Source: Echinicola vietnamensis DSM 17526 (lineage in GTDB: Bacteria; Bacteroidota; Bacteroidia; Cytophagales; Cyclobacteriaceae). From it: a stretch of 64,000 nucleotides of DNA. Under the pieces are notes generated by a model. The model was not told the origin of the DNA. It saw only the letters and a list, made by a program, of their open reading frames with translations, and searched no databases. The stretch is from assembly GCF_000325705.1 (NCBI RefSeq), contig NC_019904.1, positions 4,156,001-4,220,000 of the forward strand, read 5' to 3'. Within the stretch, counting starts at the first letter, position 1. Every line of letters starts with the position of its first letter. Made by a program: the position numbers and the translations under genes. Shown here piece by piece: positions 43,669-52,691 of this stretch.

Positions 43669-45915
43669 ATGAGAAAAACCTTACTTGTGGCCTTGATGGT
43701 GGGACTGTCATTTAAAGGGTTTGCCCAAGGCACATTGATTGATTATCAACGGGCTGACAGCATCAAGAAAGCCTTTGAACAGGTTTATCATGCTCCGAGC
43801 CGTTTTGAATGGATCGAAGATACGAATATGCTGTGGTACCAGATGAAAACCGAAAGAGGACAGGAATTCATCCAAGCCCATGTGGATAACCAGCAAAAGC
43901 AACCTCTCTTTGACCAGGAGTTAATCGCCGAAAAACTGTCCAATGTCCTTCAGGATACGATTAAGGCCTATGAATTGCCCATTAGGAACCTTTCATTTAA
44001 ATCAGTGGGAAGCGTAATGACCTTTTTGGCAGAAGGATATCATTGGGAATATGACCTATCATCCGAAACCCTAGCTAAAAAAGAACCCATAAAAGACAAT
44101 GGAAACCGGTATTGGGGAACGCGTTGGGATGATCGTAAAGGCGATCCCGTTTTGGCTCCAGACAGCAGTAGACAGGCCTTTATCAGGGAACACAACGTGT
44201 GGATAAAGCACCTTTCGTCAGGAAAAACGGAGCAATTGACGTTTGATGGTGCACCAGGACTTTATTACGCAGCCCACCTGCAGTGGTCCCCAGATGGGGA
44301 AAAGCTCGGTGCCGTAAAGGTAAGACCAGTTGAAGTGCGGCAGTTGACCCTGATCAGCTCCTCCCCAGAGGACCAGCTGCAACCAAAGTTGGAAACAAGG
44401 GATTACCCTAAACCCGGTGATGCTCTGCCCCAAAAGACCCCTGTATTGCTTAATCTGACCAGTGGTCAGCAGTTTGAGGTCGATCAGGCTTTGATCCATG
44501 ATCAATTTGGGATTTCAGGGCTGAATTGGCGGGAAGACAGCCGTGCATTTACATTTGAGTACAACCAAAGAGGGCATCAGGTTTATCGGGTATTGGCATT
44601 AGATGCTACGGATGGAAATACAGCCGTAGTGATCGAGGAGACAAGTGATACCTTTATTGATTATTCTGGCAAAAAATTCCGTAAGGACCTGAATGACGGT
44701 CAAGAGATTATTTGGGCATCAGAACGAGACGGATGGAGACATTTATACCTGTTTGATGGCCAAACAGGCGAAATCAAACGGCAACTGACCAAAGGAGCAT
44801 GGGTGGTCAGGGAGGTATTGGATGTGGATGAGGAGTCGCGCATGGTTTATTTTTTGGCCAGTGGTCGGTCAAAAGACGAAGATCCCTATCACCTTCACCT
44901 TTGTAAAGTGAGTTTGGATGGCGGGAGCGTTACCCAGCTGACCACTGAAAATGCCAACCATGACATTACGCTTGCTGCAGATAAGGAATATTTTGTGGAT
45001 AACTATTCCAGGCAAGACTTGGCTCCCGTAAGTGTGGTAAAGTCCTTATCCACAGGAAAAACCATCATGGAGCTGGAAAAGGCAGTTATCCACAAAATCG
45101 AAGCAGCAGGTTGGCAAGCACCGGAAATATTTTCAGCAAAAGGCCGTGATGGCGAAACGGACATTTGGGGATTAATAATCAAGCCCACCAACTTTGATCC
45201 GCAAAAAAGCTATCCCATACTGGAATACATTTATGCAGGACCGCACAGTTCCTTCGTCCCAAAATCCTTTGGGCCCAATTATCGTGGACTCCAGGAAATG
45301 GCGGAACTGGGTTTTATCGTAGTTCAAGTTGATGGCATGGGGACCTCCAATCGCAGCAAGGCCTTTCACGATGTCTGCTGGAAGAACTTAAAAGATGCTG
45401 GATTTCCGGACCGGATCCGTTGGATACAGGCAGCCGCCCAAACCAGGCCGTACATGGATGTGGATAAAGTAGGCATTTTCGGGACATCTGCGGGAGGCCA
45501 AAGCTCCACAGGAGCACTCTTGTTTCACCCGGAATTTTATAAAGTGGGCGTTTCCTCGTGCGGATGTCATGACAATCGTATGGATAAGATCTGGTGGAAT
45601 GAGCAATGGATGGGCTATCCGATTGGCAAACACTACGAAGCATGTTCCAATGTGGCCAATGCCCATCGTTTGGAAGGGAAGTTGATGCTCATTGTGGGAG
45701 AAGTGGATGACAATGTAGACCCTTCATCCACTTACCAATTAGTGGACCAATTGATCAAAAACAACAAAGAATTTGAATTCCTGATGGTGCCTGGTATGGG
45801 GCACAGTTCGGGAGGCGAATACGGTGAGCACAAGCGAAGGGATTTCTTTGTGAAAAACCTCTTGGGAGTGGATCCACCAGCTTGGACGGCTTTTGATAAA
45901 TCCATCAGGGATTAA
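43669..45915 (+). CDS. S9-family prolyl oligopeptidase/dipeptidyl peptidase IV-like peptidase
   Basis: 748 residues with a signal peptide (about 1-20, GFAQ). The N-terminal beta-propeller region (about 60-490) has DPP IV-like repeats (WSPDGEKLGAVK, FLASGRSKDEDPYHLHL). The C-terminal alpha/beta-hydrolase has the serine elbow GTSAGGQ, the acidic residue after IVGEVDDNVD and the His in GMGHSSGGEYGEH. It cleaves short, often proline-containing peptides in the periplasm, which suits uptake by the preceding SusCD. The gene contains six perfect DnaA-box sequences in both orientations (see findings). Confidence 0.92.
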   Translation: MRKTLLVALMVGLSFKGFAQGTLIDYQRADSIKKAFEQVYHAPSRFEWIEDTNMLWYQMKTERGQEFIQAHVDNQQKQPLFDQELIAEKLSNVLQDTIKAYELPIRNLSFKSVGSVMTFLAEGYHWEYDLSSETLAKKEPIKDNGNRYWGTRWDDRKGDPVLAPDSSRQAFIREHNVWIKHLSSGKTEQLTFDGAPGLYYAAHLQWSPDGEKLGAVKVRPVEVRQLTLISSSPEDQLQPKLETRDYPKPGDALPQKTPVLLNLTSGQQFEVDQALIHDQFGISGLNWREDSRAFTFEYNQRGHQVYRVLALDATDGNTAVVIEETSDTFIDYSGKKFRKDLNDGQEIIWASERDGWRHLYLFDGQTGEIKRQLTKGAWVVREVLDVDEESRMVYFLASGRSKDEDPYHLHLCKVSLDGGSVTQLTTENANHDITLAADKEYFVDNYSRQDLAPVSVVKSLSTGKTIMELEKAVIHKIEAAGWQAPEIFSAKGRDGETDIWGLIIKPTNFDPQKSYPILEYIYAGPHSSFVPKSFGPNYRGLQEMAELGFIVVQVDGMGTSNRSKAFHDVCWKNLKDAGFPDRIRWIQAAAQTRPYMDVDKVGIFGTSAGGQSSTGALLFHPEFYKVGVSSCGCHDNRMDKIWWNEQWMGYPIGKHYEACSNVANAHRLEGKLMLIVGEVDDNVDPSSTYQLVDQLIKNNKEFEFLMVPGMGHSSGGEYGEHKRRDFFVKNLLGVDPPAWTAFDKSIRD

Positions 45916-46304
45916 TTTGTACAGCCAAAGGGAGAGCCTGTCGGAAACCCATTGGTTGTAACCTAAAAAAATAGCCAGTGCGGAGTATTAATTTCCACAC
46001 TGGCTATTTTATTTTTGTCTTATTTTAGTCTAAAAACCTCCAGCTGGTGCGATGGTCTTTAGATAGGGTTTCTCCTTTGATCCGTGCACGAATCAGTTCG
46101 ATGGGAAGGGTATTTTGCGTCATGATGAAATCATGGAATTCCTTTTCGCTCATGGTTCCTTGGTCTACCATCTCCGCCTTGAGGGCATAAAACTGCAGGC
46201 CACCGACCATGTAGGCGATTTGGTAAAGGGGACCATAATTCCCTTCGAAGGATCTACGCACCTCTGCTTCGGCATTGGCGTATTCGTGGCCTACTTTATC
46301 CACA
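43881..46304. other. Cluster of seven perfect DnaA-box sequences in coding DNA
   Basis: TTATCCACA or its complement occurs at 43881, 44198, 44994, 45046, 45086, 45459 (all in the S9 peptidase gene) and 46296 (DUF885 gene). The encoded residues differ from box to box (HVDNQ, VWIK, FVDNY, LSTG, VIHK, DVDK), so the repeats are not forced by a protein motif. Confidence 0.6.
45968..46010. terminator. Bidirectional terminator between convergent peptidase genes
   Basis: AAAATAGCCAGTG (45968-45980) and CACTGGCTATTTT (45998-46010) form a 13-bp perfect stem with A and T tracts at its base. It lies 53 bp after the S9 peptidase stop and 15 bp after the DUF885 gene stop. Confidence 0.8.
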
Positions 46305-47710
46305 AGGAAATCAATGCATTCCTGCGGGGTCATGTTCCCGAGATGGTAATTAAGAGAAAAGATGATCCGAGCACAGCGGTGCATTCGCCAAAATAGCATT
46401 CCTACTTTATCTGATGCATTTCTGGGGAAACTTTTGTCCCACAGGTTCAGCTCCCAGTAAAGGGCCCATCCTTCGATCCAGAATGGCGTATAGAACATTC
46501 TTCGATAAGGTTTGTGCCGTTGGTTCATAAAGCCTTGGAGGTGGTGACCGGGGATGATCTCATGCTGGACAGTGGCCCGGCTAAAATGCGGGTTATTTCC
46601 TCGCATGCTCATCAGCTTTTCCTCTTGGGTCATGGTGCTGGTAGGATAGGAGATGATAATGGCCTCACCACCAAGAAAAAATGGATTGACCCGTTGGGCT
46701 TCGGGGCTCATCATTTTGGTCCGCCAAGTTTCCTTGGCCAGTTCCGGAATGGTAATGAGGTCGTGTTTTTCCACATATTCGGTGGCTTCCACGGCGAGAT
46801 CATACACGTCTCCAGGCCATTCCCCTGGTGGTGCATAGGAGTTTTTTACATGCTCCAACGCCGCTTTCCAGTCATTGCCATATCCCAGTTCTTGACTGGC
46901 TTTCAACATTTCTTTTTCACAATAGGCAAATTGCCGCTCTGCTTCATCGATCAGCTCCTGGGCAGTATAAGGAATCAATTCAAATTCCAATTCTTTCTTG
47001 ATCGCTTCCGCTCCAATTGGTTTTCCAATGATGCCACTTCCGTCATCTTTCACGATGAAGTTTTCGTAGTGGGCCTTTAATGCTTTTTCATAGGATTCCA
47101 GTAATGCAGACAATTCCTCCCAGGGCTTTTTGACCCACCACGTAAATGCGGGATCGTAATCATTATAAAACAAGTAGGCTTCCTCCAACGTCTCTTGGAG
47201 TGATCCAATCACGTCCGCCGCCAATTCTGCCTTTTGCCAACTGCTATAGGGCGTGGTGGAAGGTAGCTGTTCGATTTTGCCTTGAAGGTTTTTTTTGGCA
47301 TCGGTAAATTGTGCAGCAATGGCCTTGGCGTCTGGCTTTTGGGCGCTCCTTCTGAAGATATAAAAGGCTTCCAGTTCATCGGCAAAATCCTTTACGTCAG
47401 CTACTTCTTTATATTCGCTGAATGCTTTATCATGGAAAAATACTGCTTTCTCAAGGTAATTTTTAAAGGCCAAATAATCGATCTTACCGTCCTCGCTCAA
47501 GGCTCCATAATCCATGTCTTGAACTGTAGTCAACCAGTCTTCGTAAAGCCGCCCAAACCTTTCAAAATACTCCTCAGAAAGGGCGTTTGAATACTTTCTA
47601 CTGAGGGCAGAACGATCGGCTTGAAAGGTCTTGATGGGTTCATATAACTCACTAGACTCCGCCAAGAAAGGCAGGAACATGAGGAGCAAAAATGCTAAAG
47701 TGTTCTTCAT
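46025..47710 (-). CDS. DUF885-family peptidase-like protein
   Basis: 561 residues with a signal peptide (about 1-19). The DUF885 domain covers nearly the whole protein and holds a zinc-peptidase-like motif in VQHEIIPGHHLQGF, with a downstream Glu in PFWIEGWALYWELNLWD. Other family segments are IISYPTSTMTQEEK and ALKAHYENFIVKDDGSG. Characterised relatives are metallo-carboxypeptidase or aminopeptidase-like, but the substrate here is not known. It converges on the S9 peptidase gene and may also process peptides. Confidence 0.88.
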   Translation of the reverse strand: MKNTLAFLLLMFLPFLAESSELYEPIKTFQADRSALSRKYSNALSEEYFERFGRLYEDWLTTVQDMDYGALSEDGKIDYLAFKNYLEKAVFFHDKAFSEYKEVADVKDFADELEAFYIFRRSAQKPDAKAIAAQFTDAKKNLQGKIEQLPSTTPYSSWQKAELAADVIGSLQETLEEAYLFYNDYDPAFTWWVKKPWEELSALLESYEKALKAHYENFIVKDDGSGIIGKPIGAEAIKKELEFELIPYTAQELIDEAERQFAYCEKEMLKASQELGYGNDWKAALEHVKNSYAPPGEWPGDVYDLAVEATEYVEKHDLITIPELAKETWRTKMMSPEAQRVNPFFLGGEAIIISYPTSTMTQEEKLMSMRGNNPHFSRATVQHEIIPGHHLQGFMNQRHKPYRRMFYTPFWIEGWALYWELNLWDKSFPRNASDKVGMLFWRMHRCARIIFSLNYHLGNMTPQECIDFLVDKVGHEYANAEAEVRRSFEGNYGPLYQIAYMVGGLQFYALKAEMVDQGTMSEKEFHDFIMTQNTLPIELIRARIKGETLSKDHRTSWRFLD

Positions 47711-47998
47711 AAATGATGTAAGGTGAAATGAATAATAGTACAGTTGGATTGTTTTCCACCTTTATATTATGAAGAAATCGCCTAAAATACTTCCCGCTGA
47801 TTGATATAGTATTGGAAATGAATAATTTGGTACAAGGAAAAGGGGACATGAAAACGTATTGGGAAGTTAACATGCCCGGAGCAATGGTCATGTGCGATCA
47901 TGTTACCATCCAGTTGTTCTCCATGATAGCGAAAATGGTGTCATGATGGTAATTCCCTACTAGCCTCCGGAAGCATACAGATGCACGCATCCCTAAAC

Positions 47999-48904
47999 CT
48001 ATTCCGTCGACCATGAGCCGACCTTTACAGCGGCCAATTTCTTCTTGATGCGGGGAATTTGCCTTCGTTGGAGTATCACGGTGGTAAAGAAAAAGAACCC
48101 GGCCACGGAAGCCATGGCCCCAGCAATGGAGCTGTTGAGGAAGTAAGCCATGTAATAGCCCAAGAAAGAAATGACAACGCCCAATACCACGGTGAGCTGG
48201 ATCAGTCGGTAGAGGTTTTTGGTCCACAGATAGGCCGTAGCTGGTGGCACCACCATGAGGGCAACCACCAAAATAGCCCCAACCGCTTCAAAGGAACTCA
48301 CCGTAGTGTAGGAAACCATTCCCATCAAAGCGTAATTTACCCCCACGGTGCTTAATCCCAATGTCGCCGCAAATTCTTTATCAAAGGTGCTGATCTTTAA
48401 CTCTTTGAAAAACAATATGATAAACCCTATGACCAAGACCATGTTTATCAGGGAGAGGTAAGTGACGCGCGGCCCAATGATCTTGCCGGATCCCGTAATC
48501 CACAGGTCAATCGGCACATAGGCAATTTCTCCGTACAGGACACAGTCTTGGTCAAGGTCGATTTCATTGGCCAAGAAGGTAATCATGATAATCCCAAGGG
48601 CAAATAAAGAAGTAAAGGTAATCCCAATGGAAGCATCTGATTGTAATTTCACCTTGTTACTGAGGTATTCGATAAATACCGTAGCAAGGATTCCCACAAG
48701 CCCGGCACCGATGACCATGGTCAATCCATGACGGCTGCCTGAAACCAAAAAGGCTATGACAATGCCCGGCAAAACCGCATGACTGATGGCATCTCCTGTC
48801 ATGGCCATTTTGCGCAGCATCAGAAAAACTCCCAACAGCCCACAGGATATTGCGATCATGGATCCAGTGGTGATGATCAGAAATGCATTAGGGTCAAAAC
48901 TCAT
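47999..48904 (-). CDS. Metal ABC transporter permease (ZnuB/MntD/TroD family), distal
   Basis: 301 residues with about eight transmembrane helices of the ABC-3 family. Motifs: LLGVFLMLRKMAMTGDAISHAVLPGIVIAFLV begins the domain, with SDASIGITFTSLFALGIIM, and the C-terminal half has GAILVVALMVVPPATAYLWT. It forms the channel with the other permease for Mn, Zn or Fe. It overlaps the upstream permease gene by 4 bp and is the last gene of the five-gene operon. It lacks the DtxR-like tail of its paralog. Confidence 0.9.
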   Translation of the reverse strand: MSFDPNAFLIITTGSMIAISCGLLGVFLMLRKMAMTGDAISHAVLPGIVIAFLVSGSRHGLTMVIGAGLVGILATVFIEYLSNKVKLQSDASIGITFTSLFALGIIMITFLANEIDLDQDCVLYGEIAYVPIDLWITGSGKIIGPRVTYLSLINMVLVIGFIILFFKELKISTFDKEFAATLGLSTVGVNYALMGMVSYTTVSSFEAVGAILVVALMVVPPATAYLWTKNLYRLIQLTVVLGVVISFLGYYMAYFLNSSIAGAMASVAGFFFFTTVILQRRQIPRIKKKLAAVKVGSWSTE

Positions 48905-50193
48905 GATTTGTCTTTGTCTCGTGGTATAATGGATTGGTGTGGATCTTCCTGTGGAAAGTTCAGGTTTTTATCCAACTGTCTTTCCAGTTCAGGCGTGATA
49001 ATATGCTCCAGTTTTTCAGCACTGTCGTGCACGTGGTCGGGAGCGATGTTCATGTACTCTGTCATGTACAATTCCCATAGTCTGTGCAACCGTACGATCC
49101 TTCCGGCCTCTTGATGCCCTTTTTGGGTGAGGGATATAAGTGACTGACTGTCATTTATATAACCGCCTTTGTTTAATTTGTTTATGGCGTATTGCGTTCG
49201 AAAGCTTTTGCCGGGGAAATTGGTAAAGATGTCACCGGCAGAGAGGCCATCTTTCCCTTGTTCTGTCGCCGCAAAGAGCGCTTTTAAGATATGGTCACGA
49301 TGTATTTTACGTTGATAATTTCTTTTGGAAATCCATTTGGTCATGATGCCTTTCTTGGTGGAAAAGAAAAACGAGAGGAAGGCGATCAAGGACAGCACCA
49401 TCACCACCCAAGGTCCGGTGGGCATATGGGGCAGCACAAAGGAGATATAGGCACCTGTAATGCCAGAAATCACCGAAAATATTACGGCAATCACAAGCAT
49501 TAAACTAAGCCGATTGGTCCAGAACTTGGCCGCAGCAGCTGGAGTGATCAGCAAAGCCGCCATGAGTACCACACCGATGGCCTGGATACCGGTGACCACG
49601 GCCAATACCATGAGGGAGTTAAACAAAAATTCAAGCCGTTTGACCGGCAGTCCAACACTTTCCGCAAAAGATCGGTTGAAGACCATGAGTTGGAATTCCT
49701 TGTAAAATACCAATATTACCATGATGATGGCCAAAGCCAGAAAACCATATACCCAGAGGTCTTGCCCGACGATAGAAATGGCATTGCCAAAAATAAAATG
49801 ATCCAAACCGGAAAGGGAAGCATTGCCGGTCTGCTGCAGCTGGGTCATCATCACGATGCCCACCCCAAAAAAGATGGACAAGATCGAGGCAATTACGGTG
49901 TCCTCTTTTAATTTGGTATAATTGGATACCCAGGTAATGGTATAAGTAGATAGCGCTCCTGTCACAAAGGCTCCTGATACGATCCAAAAAGGGTTTTTGC
50001 TGCCCGAAAACATAAAGGCCAAACACACACCAGGAAGCACTGCATGGGATATCGCATCACCGACCAGGGCTTTCTTGTCCAAAAAGGTAAATGTCCCGAC
50101 CATGGCGGCACTGATGGAAAGCAAAACGATTCCCGTGACGACCATCAGAACGTTTGGATCCTGAAAGGAAAAGAAATAGATAAATTCTTCCAT
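48901..50193 (-). CDS. Metal ABC transporter permease fused to a DtxR-like C-terminal domain
   Basis: 430 residues. About 1-290 is an ABC-3 permease (GTFTFLDKKALVGDAISHAV, LPGVCLAFMFSG, LMVLAVVTGIQAIGVVLMAA). About 300-430 is soluble and matches the DtxR/MntR fold: a winged helix (GLSAGDIFTNFPGKSFRTQY) and a dimerisation/metal-binding part, HRLWELYMTEYMNIAPDHVH, SAEKLEHIITPELERQLDKN. The tail resembles the operon's own repressor (HRLWEVFLVEKLMFSWDEVH). The tail lies on the cytosolic side and may sense metal or control transport. Bacteroidota homologs with such tails are known. Start and stop overlap or abut neighbours. Confidence 0.88.
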   Translation of the reverse strand: MEEFIYFFSFQDPNVLMVVTGIVLLSISAAMVGTFTFLDKKALVGDAISHAVLPGVCLAFMFSGSKNPFWIVSGAFVTGALSTYTITWVSNYTKLKEDTVIASILSIFFGVGIVMMTQLQQTGNASLSGLDHFIFGNAISIVGQDLWVYGFLALAIIMVILVFYKEFQLMVFNRSFAESVGLPVKRLEFLFNSLMVLAVVTGIQAIGVVLMAALLITPAAAAKFWTNRLSLMLVIAVIFSVISGITGAYISFVLPHMPTGPWVVMVLSLIAFLSFFFSTKKGIMTKWISKRNYQRKIHRDHILKALFAATEQGKDGLSAGDIFTNFPGKSFRTQYAINKLNKGGYINDSQSLISLTQKGHQEAGRIVRLHRLWELYMTEYMNIAPDHVHDSAEKLEHIITPELERQLDKNLNFPQEDPHQSIIPRDKDKS

Positions 50194-50194
50194 A

Positions 50195-50983
50195 TCAGCT
50201 TTTCAAAGGGTTGAAATCACTTTTTTTGATGACCTCACCAATGTCTGTCAGGGTGGAAAGTTTACCGCCGTAGGTCTTGGTAAGGAGTTCTTCGGTGAGG
50301 ACGTCCTTTGTTGGCCCGGAGGCCACCAAGTGCATGTTTAGCATGATCAGCCAGTCGAAATAGGTGCCGGCAGAATAAATGTCATGGTGTACCACAATTA
50401 CGGTTTTGCCACCGGCAGTCATCTCCCGAAACAGCTCCACCAAGGCTTTTTCGGTACTCATGTCGACACCTGCAAAGGGCTCGTCCATAAAGTAAATGTC
50501 CGCTTGCTGTGCCAATGCCCGGGCAATAAACACCCGTTGCTGCTGCCCACCCGACAGTTCACTGATCTGCCGCTTGGCAAAGGCCTTCATGTTTACTTTT
50601 TCCAAGCAATCCATGGCCAATTGCTTTTCTTTTTTGCCGGGCCTTTTAAATAGTCCCAAATGATGGTAGGTGCCCATCATGACAATATCCAGCGCGGAAG
50701 CAGGAAAGTCCCAGTCCACTGATTCACGCTGAGGAACATAGCTTACCCTGTTTCGGACTTGGTTTAATGCTTGGTCAAATAGCTTTGAATACCCACTATT
50801 GGCTTCCACCAAGCCCATAATGGCCTTGATCAACGTGGATTTTCCTGCTCCATTAGGACCCAGAATACCGATCAACGCGCCAGCGGGAAGGGTAAGGTCA
50901 ATGTTCCAAAGGACAGGGTTTTGTCCATAACTGACCATTAGGTCATGGACTTCAACTACCGGATGCTCTATTTGTTGTATCAT
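50195..50983 (-). CDS. Metal ABC transporter ATP-binding protein
   Basis: 262 residues. Walker A is GILGPNGAGKSTLIKA, signature motif ELSGGQQQRVFIARALAQ, Walker B ADIYFMDEPFAGVD and the switch His in VIVVHHDI. It matches the ZnuC/MntB/TroB family. The start at 50983 is required for the conserved first strand (VEVHDLMVSYGQNPVLWN) and overlaps the end of the binding-protein gene by 32 bp, indicating close coupling. It powers import by the two permeases. Confidence 0.93.
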   Translation of the reverse strand: MIQQIEHPVVEVHDLMVSYGQNPVLWNIDLTLPAGALIGILGPNGAGKSTLIKAIMGLVEANSGYSKLFDQALNQVRNRVSYVPQRESVDWDFPASALDIVMMGTYHHLGLFKRPGKKEKQLAMDCLEKVNMKAFAKRQISELSGGQQQRVFIARALAQQADIYFMDEPFAGVDMSTEKALVELFREMTAGGKTVIVVHHDIYSAGTYFDWLIMLNMHLVASGPTKDVLTEELLTKTYGGKLSTLTDIGEVIKKSDFNPLKS

Positions 50984-51896
50984 GGTGTTTCAGGTTGTTT
51001 ACAATCTCGTCCACATTGGTTTTTACCATGCCAATGTAGGTCCCTGCTGGGCCATCAGGAGCTCCTAAGCTGTCGGTGTACAGCGGACCTGCAAGTGTTA
51101 CTTGATGTCCTTTTCGCCTACACCCTTCAACCACCGCTTTAATGGCTCTTGGAGAAATTGATTGTTCGATAAATATGGCTTTAATGTCTTTTTCTATGAT
51201 AAAGCTCACCAAACTGGAGACGTCATTAAGTCCAGGTTCACTCAGTGTGGACAGTCCTTGGAGGCCTTTCACTTCAATGTTATACGCCTTGCCGAAATAA
51301 GAAAAAGCATCGTGGGCGGTGATGAGCACTTGCCCCTGATTGGTGATGGATTTGACCTTCTTGGCGGTATATTGGTCTAACTCATCCAGTTGCGCTTGGT
51401 ACACCTCCCAATTGGCATTGATATAGGACTCCCACCCAGGTTTTCTTTTGATGATTTCGTCCTTAAGGTTTCGCATGGCCGTCCGCCAAAGGTGTACGTC
51501 AAACCAAATGTGCGGATCGACGGTATTGGCATAGTCTGGACTTGCAATCAATAGAGTAGGGGGGAGCGTGGCACCCACATCCACTGCCGGATGGGTGCGG
51601 GAAAATTTATGGAGTACTTCCACCATTTTACCTTCCAGGTGCAGTCCGTGGTATACTACCAAATCAGCTTCGAACAGTAAATCCAAATCCCGCTGGGAAG
51701 CCTTGTAGAGATGGGGATCCACGCCGACGGCCATGATGGGCGTCACCACGGCGCTGTCACCGACCAAGGCACGAACACCATCGGCCATGATATTGGTAGT
51801 GGCGGTGATGTGAAATTTAGCCTTGTCCTCCTCCTTATCGATTTTACAAGCACCGAGCAAACAAAGGCTCACTAAATACCAAATCCGTGTCCTCAT
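50952..51896 (-). CDS. Metal ABC transporter substrate-binding lipoprotein (ZnuA/TroA family)
   Basis: 314 residues. Signal peptide with lipobox LCLLGAC (Cys16). Two lobes: HITATTNIMADGVRALVGDS, GVDPHLYKASQRDLDLLFEA (metal-ligand His), VDPHIWFDVHLWRTAMRN (second His), LITAHDAFSYFGKAYNIEVK (third His) and AIFIEQSISPRAIKAVVEGC with a closing Asp (GPLYTDSLG). It binds Mn, Zn or Fe in the periplasm; a long His-rich loop typical of Zn-selective ZnuA is absent, which favours Mn or Fe. The start overlaps the repressor stop by 4 bp. Confidence 0.92.
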   Translation of the reverse strand: MRTRIWYLVSLCLLGACKIDKEEDKAKFHITATTNIMADGVRALVGDSAVVTPIMAVGVDPHLYKASQRDLDLLFEADLVVYHGLHLEGKMVEVLHKFSRTHPAVDVGATLPPTLLIASPDYANTVDPHIWFDVHLWRTAMRNLKDEIIKRKPGWESYINANWEVYQAQLDELDQYTAKKVKSITNQGQVLITAHDAFSYFGKAYNIEVKGLQGLSTLSEPGLNDVSSLVSFIIEKDIKAIFIEQSISPRAIKAVVEGCRRKGHQVTLAGPLYTDSLGAPDGPAGTYIGMVKTNVDEIVNNLKHHDTTNRASGS

Positions 51897-52561
51897 GAAG
51901 TTTGTATGATTAGTATGTTCGCCGCTACATCCTTTGACATAAACAACGTCTTTTTATTATCGACCAAGATTTCCAGTGATCCATCAAATTCAACCTTATC
52001 GAGAATTTTTATTCGGGCGCCAATATAGGCACCCACTTTATCCAAATAGCGCAAGAAGGCTGCACTACTATCTTTTACCGCCACGATCTGACCACCGTCA
52101 TTGACATGGAGATCATGAAGGGGCATCCTGGGCCGGGCTTTTACATCACCATATTCATCAGGGATGGGATCGCCGTGCGGATCGTATTTGGGATTGCCCA
52201 AGAAATCATCCAAGCGCTGGATGAGCAGGTTGGACTTGATATGCTCCAATTCTTCTGCCACTTCATGGACCTCGTCCCAGCTAAACATCAGTTTCTCCAC
52301 CAAAAAGACTTCCCAAAGGCGGTGCTTACGAATAATCTGTAAGGCGGACTTTTTACCTTCTTCGGTAATGGTGACCCCATAGTACTTCCGGTAATTAATC
52401 ACCGCTTTTTCCGCCAGACGTCGTAGCATGTCACTTACCGAGGCAGGCTTGGTCTTCATCTCTTTCGACAGGTCATTGGTCGATACATTATGCTGACCAC
52501 CCTCCGATAGGTGGTAGATCGCTTTTAGGTAATTCTCTTCTGCGTAGGTCAATGATGGCAT
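51893..52561 (-). CDS. mntR: DtxR/MntR-family metal-dependent repressor
   Basis: 222 residues. The winged HTH is in NYLKAIYHLSEGGQHNVSTN, DLSKEMKTKPASVSDMLRRL. The dimerisation and metal-binding domain has YRKYYGVTITEEGKKSALQI, HRLWEVFLVEKLMFSWDEVH and EVAEELEHIKSNLLIQRLDD. The last 75 residues form a FeoA/SH3-like domain. It probably represses the importer operon when the metal is plentiful. It is the first gene of the operon, and TTTAG-N6-CTAAA sites lie upstream, one beside the -7 box, which suggests control of its own operon. Confidence 0.93.
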   Translation of the reverse strand: MPSLTYAEENYLKAIYHLSEGGQHNVSTNDLSKEMKTKPASVSDMLRRLAEKAVINYRKYYGVTITEEGKKSALQIIRKHRLWEVFLVEKLMFSWDEVHEVAEELEHIKSNLLIQRLDDFLGNPKYDPHGDPIPDEYGDVKARPRMPLHDLHVNDGGQIVAVKDSSAAFLRYLDKVGAYIGARIKILDKVEFDGSLEILVDNKKTLFMSKDVAANILIIQTS

Positions 52562-52571
52562 TTGTCTTCTC

Positions 52572-52602
52572 TAAAGTTTATGACACAAATATACAAACTT
52601 TA
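52572..52602. promoter_or_regulatory. Inverted repeat flanking the mntR -7 box
   Basis: TAAAGTTT (52572-52579) and AAACTTTA (52595-52602) form an inverted repeat around TATATTTG (minus strand, 52593-52586), a perfect -7 match. The start codon is about 25 bp further. Confidence 0.5.
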
Positions 52603-52614
52603 GGTTATACTAAA
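52599..52614. promoter_or_regulatory. Candidate MntR operator, site 1
   Basis: TTTAGGTTATACTAAA is a palindrome TTTAG-N6-CTAAA located between the expected -33 and -7 elements of the mntR promoter. A second site with the same half-sites is at 52676-52691. Confidence 0.55.
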
Positions 52615-52675
52615 AAAATATTTCAATCATAACTAAAACAGCTGTGGATAACTGATTTTGATATGTGATTATGGT

Positions 52676-52691
52676 TTTAGTATAGTCTAAA
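52676..52691. promoter_or_regulatory. Candidate MntR operator, site 2
   Basis: TTTAGTATAGTCTAAA has the same TTTAG-N6-CTAAA design as site 1. It lies 77 bp upstream of it, between the first and second DnaA boxes. Confidence 0.5.
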
